A stretch of 37,456 bases of DNA. Source: an uncultured Alphaproteobacteria bacterium (GTDB lineage: Bacteria; Pseudomonadota; Alphaproteobacteria; Rhodobacterales; Rhodobacteraceae). Below, one piece after another: positions 33,181 through 37,456 of the stretch (positions are counted from its first letter, which is position 1; each line of letters begins with the position of its first letter). The translations under genes and the position numbers were made by a program. The stretch covers positions 1-37,456 of the forward strand of contig CACHJY010000012.1 in NCBI GenBank assembly GCA_902580265.1, given 5' to 3'. Below the pieces are notes generated by a model. The model did no database searches and had not been told where the DNA came from. It saw only the letters and a program-made list of their open reading frames with translations.

Positions 33181-34362
33181 ATGATAAATTTTAAAACACA
33201 AGTAACGATTATAGGTGGTGGTCCATCAGGCCTATTATTATCCCAGTTGCTTATGAATGAGGGTCTAGAGACCATCGTTCTGGAGAAACACACCAAAAGC
33301 CATGTATTATCAAGAATAAGAGCAGGTGTTTTGGAGAGCGGGAGTGTGGAAATATTGAAGCAAGCTGGTGTAGGTGAAAGAATAGACAATGATGGGTTTG
33401 TTCATGAAGGTACTTACCTGTCTTCAGAAAATAAAGGTTTCAGAGTTTCTTTTTCAGAGACCGTGGGTAAAAGTGTTACAATTTTTGGACAAACTGAAGT
33501 AACAAAAGATTTATATCAAAAGCAAGAGGAAAGAGAGGCTAATATCTTTTTCAAAGTAAAAAACGTAAATATTATTGACCCAAAATCTTCAAAGACGGAG
33601 GTAAGATTTGAAGATGAAATGGGGAAAGAAAATAAAATTGTGTCCGACTTTATTGTAGGCTGTGATGGATTTCATGGCGTTAGTAGGCAACGTATCCCCT
33701 TAAACCAAAGAAAAGAGTATGAAAGAATATATCCATTCGGTTGGTTAGGTATTTTGTCTGAAACGCCTCCCATCAGTGATGAGTTGATTTATGCTAACAC
33801 TAGTGATGGATTTGCCTTATGCTCGATGAGGAATAATAATCTTTCAAGATACTATCTTCAGTGTGATGTGAATACTAGAGCAGAGGACTATTCGGATGAT
33901 TATTTTTGGAAGGAACTAATTAAAAGACTACCCGAGAATGCAAAGGATAATTTAAGGACTGGCCCTTCAATTGAGAAATCTATCGCTCCGTTGAGAAGTT
34001 TCGTGGTCGAGCCGCTTCAATACGGGAATCTCTTTCTCGTAGGAGACGCTGCTCACATTGTGCCCCCAACTGGAGCTAAGGGTTTAAATCTAGCGGTTTC
34101 AGATGTGCATTATTTATCCGAAGGCCTTATATCCTTTTATAGAGGAGAGGGTGATAAGAAAATATCTAATTACTCGAAAACAGCTTTAAAAAGAATATGG
34201 AAAGCAGTGAGGTTTAGTTGGTGGATGACTACTTTGATGCATGAATTTCCTGAAACTAAAGAATTCGATAGGAAAATAAAAATAAGTGAATTAGAACATC
34301 TTTCTCACTCAAATTTTGCACAAGCGCATTTCGCCGAAAACTACGTGGGTATACCATTATGA
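33181..34362 (+). CDS. pobA: 4-hydroxybenzoate 3-monooxygenase
   Basis: FAD enzyme hydroxylating 4-hydroxybenzoate to protocatechuate with NADPH and O2. The 393 residues align end to end with Pseudomonas PobA: IIGGGPSGLL (FAD), SRIRAGVLE, FGQTEVTKDL, GCDGFHGVSRQ (FAD/NADPH motif), YPFGWLGIL, ELIYANTSDGFALCSMR (Tyr at the 201 position), SIAPLRSFVVEPLQ, GDAAHIVPPTGAKGLNLA and AENYVGIPL (Tyr at the 385 position). The ATG at 33181 is 4 nt after a terminator T-run and has no Shine-Dalgarno sequence, so the mRNA is either leaderless or attenuated. No pca genes are in the window. Its stop overlaps the next start (ATGA). Confidence 0.96.
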   Translation: MINFKTQVTIIGGGPSGLLLSQLLMNEGLETIVLEKHTKSHVLSRIRAGVLESGSVEILKQAGVGERIDNDGFVHEGTYLSSENKGFRVSFSETVGKSVTIFGQTEVTKDLYQKQEEREANIFFKVKNVNIIDPKSSKTEVRFEDEMGKENKIVSDFIVGCDGFHGVSRQRIPLNQRKEYERIYPFGWLGILSETPPISDELIYANTSDGFALCSMRNNNLSRYYLQCDVNTRAEDYSDDYFWKELIKRLPENAKDNLRTGPSIEKSIAPLRSFVVEPLQYGNLFLVGDAAHIVPPTGAKGLNLAVSDVHYLSEGLISFYRGEGDKKISNYSKTALKRIWKAVRFSWWMTTLMHEFPETKEFDRKIKISELEHLSHSNFAQAHFAENYVGIPL

Positions 34363-34940
34363 AAAAGTTCATAGAAAGAGCTTTAAAGGTTATTGAAGAA
34401 GAAATAATTCCAGAAACAAAAAAAAGTGTTGCAAAAGGTAATAAAGTTTTTGGAGGTGCCATTTTGACCAAAAATGACTATTCAACCATGACTATTGGAG
34501 TGAATCAAGAAACTGAAAACCCGCTCTTTCATGGAGAAATATCTACGTTGAACAAATTTTTTGCCGAAAACAAAAACAGGTCTACGGATGATCTTATATT
34601 TTTGTCAACACATGAGCCTTGCCCTATGTGTTTATCAGCTATTACTTGGGCCGGTTTTAACACTATTTACTATTTTTTTAACTATCAAGATACAAAGAAG
34701 ACTTTTAATATAGCTCATGATTTAGACATTATGTCTGAAGTATTTGGAAGATCGGATGGAGCATATAGTAAAGAAAATTATTTTTGGAAATGTTATGCAA
34801 TAAGAGAGCTGATTGATATGCTAGAGCCAGCTAGCAAAGATAATTTATTGAAGATATCTGAGCGGATATCATCAATGTATGACAGTTTGTCGTACGACTA
34901 CCAAAATAAGAAAGATGACAATAATATTCCACTTAGCTAG
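34359..34940 (+). CDS. Cytidine/deoxycytidylate-deaminase-family zinc protein (nucleoside deaminase)
   Basis: A 193-residue member of the CDA superfamily. The zinc site is LFHGEIS (His ligand, catalytic Glu) and THEPCPMCLSAITW (PCxxC ligands), as in guanine deaminase, TadA and related enzymes. The C-terminal 80 residues (after about residue 115) are longer than in TadA and rich in charged residues; FGRSDGAYSKENYFWKCYAIRELIDML is conserved-looking but unfamiliar to me. Coupled to pobA by a 4-nt ATGA overlap. The substrate may be a free base, nucleoside or an aminated aromatic; not decidable here. It is the second deaminase in the window besides the CodA-type enzyme. Confidence 0.85.
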   Translation: MKKFIERALKVIEEEIIPETKKSVAKGNKVFGGAILTKNDYSTMTIGVNQETENPLFHGEISTLNKFFAENKNRSTDDLIFLSTHEPCPMCLSAITWAGFNTIYYFFNYQDTKKTFNIAHDLDIMSEVFGRSDGAYSKENYFWKCYAIRELIDMLEPASKDNLLKISERISSMYDSLSYDYQNKKDDNNIPLS

Positions 34941-35016
34941 ATATAACTTAAGTTTGGTCTAATTATTTATATGTTAGTAAAAACAGCAATGCAAAGGTTA
35001 TCAAGGAGTATAAAAA

Positions 35017-35415
35017 ATGTTTGATGAGAAAGATTACTTTGACCCTAGAAAATCGCAACGAAATGTAGTTGGTACAACACTCGAGCCTTGTTCTAGCAAC
35101 CCATTAACTGGGTTTTTGAGAGACGGTTGTTGTAGCTGGGATCCTAGAGATGGAGGCAGTCACACTGTTTGTGCAATAATGACATCAGAGTTCCTTGAGT
35201 TTTCAAAAGAACGAGGAAATGATCTGTCTACACCTAGACCAGAATATCAATTTGAAGGTTTGAAGGATGGGGATCGTTGGTGTCTTTGTGCATCAAGGTG
35301 GGAAGAAGCTAGATTGGCAGGTAAAGCACCGAAAGTTATTCTTGAAGCAACGAACATCAAATGCCTAGATATCTGTGATTTGGAACATTTAAAAAAACAT
35401 ACTGGAGGAAATTAG
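35017..35415 (+). CDS. DUF2237 family protein
   Basis: A 132-residue cytoplasmic protein with the hallmark blocks of DUF2237: NVVGTTLEPCSSNPLTGFLRDGCCSWDPRDGGSHTVCAIMT, then FLEFSKERGNDLSTPRPEY, GLKDGDRWCLCASRW and ATNIKCLDIC. Seven or more conserved cysteines suggest metal or redox chemistry, but no function is established that I know of. AAGGAG lies before the ATG. The next gene starts at the base following its stop. Confidence 0.9.
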   Translation: MFDEKDYFDPRKSQRNVVGTTLEPCSSNPLTGFLRDGCCSWDPRDGGSHTVCAIMTSEFLEFSKERGNDLSTPRPEYQFEGLKDGDRWCLCASRWEEARLAGKAPKVILEATNIKCLDICDLEHLKKHTGGN

Positions 35416-35823
35416 ATGTCTGAAAATACTCATAATAACGAAGATTTTAGGGTCTTCTCACTGTCCATAGAGCTTTTAACAATACTGTATGGCCTGTTTA
35501 TGGTCATTTGGGGTTTTGCTATATCATCAATCTCAGGGAGTTCTTCTATAACTTCTATGGTACCTTCATTCATTGGCGCGCCGCTTGCGCTTATTGGCCT
35601 TATATCAACGATAAAACCGACATTTAGGAAAGCTTTGATGCATATAGCAGTAGTGATTGGCATAATCGCTTTTTTGGGTGGCATGGACTTTTTTAGAGGT
35701 ATGTTTACTAATTATTATGCTGGATTATCAAAGCTTATGCTGTTGGTGACGGGGTTTGTTTATGTATATTTTTGTGTCCAAAGCTTTATTTTTGTGCGAC
35801 GACAAAAAAAAACTGGAGTCTAA
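35416..35823 (+). CDS. Small inner-membrane protein, function unknown
   Basis: 135 residues with about four hydrophobic helices (roughly residues 18-40, 50-65, 75-95 and 104-126) after a polar N-terminus, and a basic C-terminus (RRQKKTGV) that should lie in the cytoplasm. No family is recognised. It begins directly after the stop of the DUF2237 gene (GGAGG within that gene's last codons serves as ribosome-binding site), so the two are coupled. Confidence 0.75.
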   Translation: MSENTHNNEDFRVFSLSIELLTILYGLFMVIWGFAISSISGSSSITSMVPSFIGAPLALIGLISTIKPTFRKALMHIAVVIGIIAFLGGMDFFRGMFTNYYAGLSKLMLLVTGFVYVYFCVQSFIFVRRQKKTGV

Positions 35824-35863
35824 TTAGAAAAAAAATGTCCTTAGGGTTTTTATATATTTTTGG

Positions 35864-35896
35864 TTGACACCACTTAAATTTACTCCATGTTACAAT
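35864..35896 (+). promoter_or_regulatory. Promoter region of the pseudoazurin gene
   Basis: A perfect -35 box TTGACA (35864-35869) is visible. The best -10 hexamer TACAAT (35891-35896) is 21 bp away, too far for a standard spacer; TGTTAC at 35888-35893 gives 18 bp. The unusual spacing may mean that an activator is needed. Confidence 0.4.
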
Positions 35897-35927
35897 CTGG
35901 GGGTTACATATTGTATAGGAGGATAAT

Positions 35928-36368
35928 ATGAGACTTTTTTCATTAACGGTAACATTGTTGGTTAGTTTTTTCGTATCAGCAGCTGTTTTCGCAGCAGACA
36001 TTGAAGTTAAAATGCTAAATAAAGGCGAAGAAGGAAAAATGGTATTCGAGCCTTCCTTTATAAAAGCCCAAGTAGGTGACAATATCATTTTTCTACCGAC
36101 GGATAAGGGGCACATGGCTGCGTCCATAAAGGGATTAATCCCTGAGGGAGCAAAAAAATTCAAGAGTAAAATTAACAAGAAATTTACTTATAAGGTGGAG
36201 GTTGAGGGACTTTATGGGATCCGTTGTACACCACATTACGCAAATGGAATGGTAGCTCTAATCCAAGTTGGCGACTCGGCAGACCCTAATGACTTTTTAA
36301 AAGGAAAAAAAGTGCCAAAAAAGTCCAAAGAGCGGCTTGAAAAATATTTAAGCCAAGTTGGATCATAA
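35928..36368 (+). CDS. Pseudoazurin (type 1 blue copper protein)
   Basis: Periplasmic electron carrier, in other bacteria donating to nitrite or nitrous oxide reductases or to oxidases. 146 residues with a signal peptide cleaved after SAAVFA (residue 22). Copper ligands are H62, C100, H103 and M108 in DKGHMA and CTPHYANGM; after cleavage these become 40, 78, 81 and 86, the standard pseudoazurin numbering. FEPSFIKAQVGDNIIFLPTDKGH is the typical N-terminal half. TAGGAGG is an excellent ribosome-binding site. No denitrification genes are nearby, so the partner here is unknown. Confidence 0.95.
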   Translation: MRLFSLTVTLLVSFFVSAAVFAADIEVKMLNKGEEGKMVFEPSFIKAQVGDNIIFLPTDKGHMAASIKGLIPEGAKKFKSKINKKFTYKVEVEGLYGIRCTPHYANGMVALIQVGDSADPNDFLKGKKVPKKSKERLEKYLSQVGS

Positions 36369-37106
36369 CTAAGTATTTTGTTTAAAGGATCTCCTTAGGG
36401 AGATCCACACAAAATAAGCTGTGCTAATTAGCCATAGTCCAAAAATCATCGCATGAAATTGCTGTAATAAAAAAGTGTGTTTATGCAGTATAAGAAAAAC
36501 TGCGCTTATTGACCAAACACCAACCATCAATATTGAGGAATTGCGTAGCTCTTTAACTCTAAATGGATGAATTATTTTTATCGGAATAAAAGTCAATATT
36601 AAACATAAGCATACTGCACCGAAATTAAACCAAAGTCCAAGCTCTAAAATAAAAAGAAAGAACACCAGTAAATTCCAGAGGGCAGAAAAACCTTTAAAAT
36701 AATAATCTGTTGTTTTCATATTCTTATCTGAAAACGTGTAACAACTAGCCAACAAAATAGAAATGCAAGTTAGATGAACGAGATTATATGGAACCATCGA
36801 AAACCAATAAATCATTAATACAGGAAGTATTGAGTAATTAAACATATCGATAATGTTATCTAAAGTACTTCCGTCTACTTCAGGAAGAGCTTCTTCCACA
36901 TTAACATATCTAGCTAGGGTGCCATCAACACCATCAATAATTAAAGCTAACCCCATAAATAAAAAAGCTAAAGTTTGTTCACCATTTAGTATCGCTAATA
37001 AGCCTAGAAAACCGAAAATAAGTCCGGACGCAGTGAAAGTGTGAGCTGCCCACGCAAAAGCTCTATTGACTTTTCTTGATTTAAAAACAATGTCCTTCAA
37101 TCTCAT
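36369..37106 (-). CDS. pcs: Phosphatidylcholine synthase (CDP-alcohol phosphatidyltransferase)
   Basis: Condenses CDP-diacylglycerol directly with choline to give phosphatidylcholine in the inner membrane, a route known mainly from alphaproteobacteria and some other host-associated or marine bacteria. 245 residues with about eight helices. The CDP-alcohol motif is IDGVDGTLARYVNVEEALPE followed by DGSTLDNIIDM, with the spacing between AR and the G-x3-D-x3-D part longer than in other members, as usual in Pcs. The stop immediately follows the convergent pseudoazurin stop. It implies that the cell can obtain choline. Confidence 0.9.
   Translation of the reverse strand: MRLKDIVFKSRKVNRAFAWAAHTFTASGLIFGFLGLLAILNGEQTLAFLFMGLALIIDGVDGTLARYVNVEEALPEVDGSTLDNIIDMFNYSILPVLMIYWFSMVPYNLVHLTCISILLASCYTFSDKNMKTTDYYFKGFSALWNLLVFFLFILELGLWFNFGAVCLCLILTFIPIKIIHPFRVKELRNSSILMVGVWSISAVFLILHKHTFLLQQFHAMIFGLWLISTAYFVWISLRRSFKQNT
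36387..36406. terminator. Hairpin inside the 3' end of pcs, between convergent genes
   Basis: GGATCTCC and GGAGATCC make an 8-bp perfect stem with a TTAG loop. The stem starts 18 nt after the pseudoazurin stop and lies within the last codons of pcs on the other strand. It probably ends pseudoazurin mRNA, and on the minus strand it is followed by TTTAAAC. Neither side has a long T-run. Confidence 0.5.
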
Positions 37107-37152
37107 GCCTTAAAAATAAATAAAAGAAGATATATGTCAAATAATTAGAAAC

Positions 37153-37456
37153 TTATGATTTTTCCATTATTTCCGAAACTTGAAACCCATCATCCCTTAA
37201 AGCCTTAATTATTGAGGCAATATGTTCTACGCTCAACGCTTCAATGATGGCATCAATTTTTGCATTTTTAACTGGAACGTCATTAAACATCCTTTGATGA
37301 TAGATTTCTATGATATTACCTCCATACTTGGCAATTAAATTTGAAATTCTAGCTAACATTCCGGGCTCATCAATTATATCAATCCTTACTTTCGTCATCC
37401 TTCCATCCATCAAGAGCTTTCTGTTTAGTATGCTGGCAAATAACCTGGCATCGATG
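37153..37456 (-). CDS. ilvA: Threonine dehydratase, C-terminal part (5' end outside the window)
   Basis: Only the last 100 residues or so are present; translation continues to the right edge as IDARLFASILNRKLLMDGRM, which matches the conserved NIDPRLLASVLMR-type region of threonine ammonia-lyase. After that comes a single ACT-like domain (KVRIDIIDEPGMLARISNLIAKYGGNIIEIYHQRMFNDVPVK), as in the shorter, about 400-residue enzymes. The enzyme makes 2-oxobutyrate for isoleucine synthesis, or degrades threonine. The downstream gap to pcs is 46 nt. An internal TTG at 37413 is not the true start. Confidence 0.88.
   Translation of the reverse strand, partial: IDARLFASILNRKLLMDGRMTKVRIDIIDEPGMLARISNLIAKYGGNIIEIYHQRMFNDVPVKNAKIDAIIEALSVEHIASIIKALRDDGFQVSEIMEKS

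Noticed and set aside
35864..35896. FNR- or NnrR-type box before the pseudoazurin gene
   Set aside because: The sequence near the -35 box begins like TTGA but lacks the second half-site.

Overview
The window is AT-rich, gene-dense bacterial DNA. It most likely comes from an alphaproteobacterium, probably a marine one with a compact genome. That assignment is inference. It rests on the long type-2 LeuA, a phosphatidylcholine synthase, a pseudoazurin, BMP-type and NMT1-type ABC importers next to ureide hydrolases, and very short intergenic gaps with many 1-14 nt gene overlaps. I saw no rRNA, tRNA, CRISPR array, insertion sequence or phage gene.

Layout. (1) 136-8991, minus strand: leuA at the far end, preceded by a unit reading BMP-family binding protein, double-ATPase subunit, two permeases, CodA-type cytosine deaminase, MFS transporter. 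This looks like nucleoside or nucleobase uptake plus deamination. (2) 9131-10989, minus: two tandem paralogues of an unrecognised protein family, each with a similar promoter, then a SCO1/SenC copper protein. (3) 11242-14246, plus: beta-carbonic anhydrase, a methyltransferase, a small lipoprotein, a DMT transporter and a stand-alone cyclic-nucleotide-binding-like domain. (4) 14262-17195, minus: MFS transporter, enoyl-CoA hydratase and DMT transporter; then an SRAP (YedK) protein on plus. (5) 17859-31389, minus: thirteen collinear genes. In transcription order they are cofD, cofE, F420:NADPH oxidoreductase, an LLM-family F420-type oxidoreductase, a DMT transporter, an M20 N-carbamoyl-amino-acid amidohydrolase, dihydropyrimidinase/hydantoinase, a four-gene NMT1/ThiY-like ABC importer, a class III aminotransferase and a class V PLP enzyme. 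(6) 31550-37456: TPR protein, SMR exporter, hotdog thioesterase, a 26-codon small gene with a terminator immediately before pobA, a nucleoside-deaminase-family protein, DUF2237 protein, small membrane protein, pseudoazurin, phosphatidylcholine synthase, and the C-terminus of threonine dehydratase running off the right edge.

How the genes may work together. The most interesting unit is region 5. It carries the hydrolase, amidohydrolase and aminotransferase steps expected of reductive pyrimidine (or hydantoin) catabolism, but no recognisable dihydropyrimidine dehydrogenase (PydA/PreAT) and no Rut genes. In the place where a reductase is needed it carries an LLM enzyme, an F420-reducing enzyme and two late F420 biosynthesis genes. 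I propose an F420H2-dependent reduction of uracil, thymine or another cyclic ureide feeding the hydrolases. Region 1 could supply uracil by importing and deaminating cytosine. This is inference from family and gene order; the substrate is not proven by the sequence.

Second points of interest are the small ORF before pobA, whose ribosome-binding site can pair over about 14 nt with the typical 3' end of 16S rRNA, and the tandem novel family at 9131-10269. I recognised no helix-turn-helix transcription factor in the whole window.
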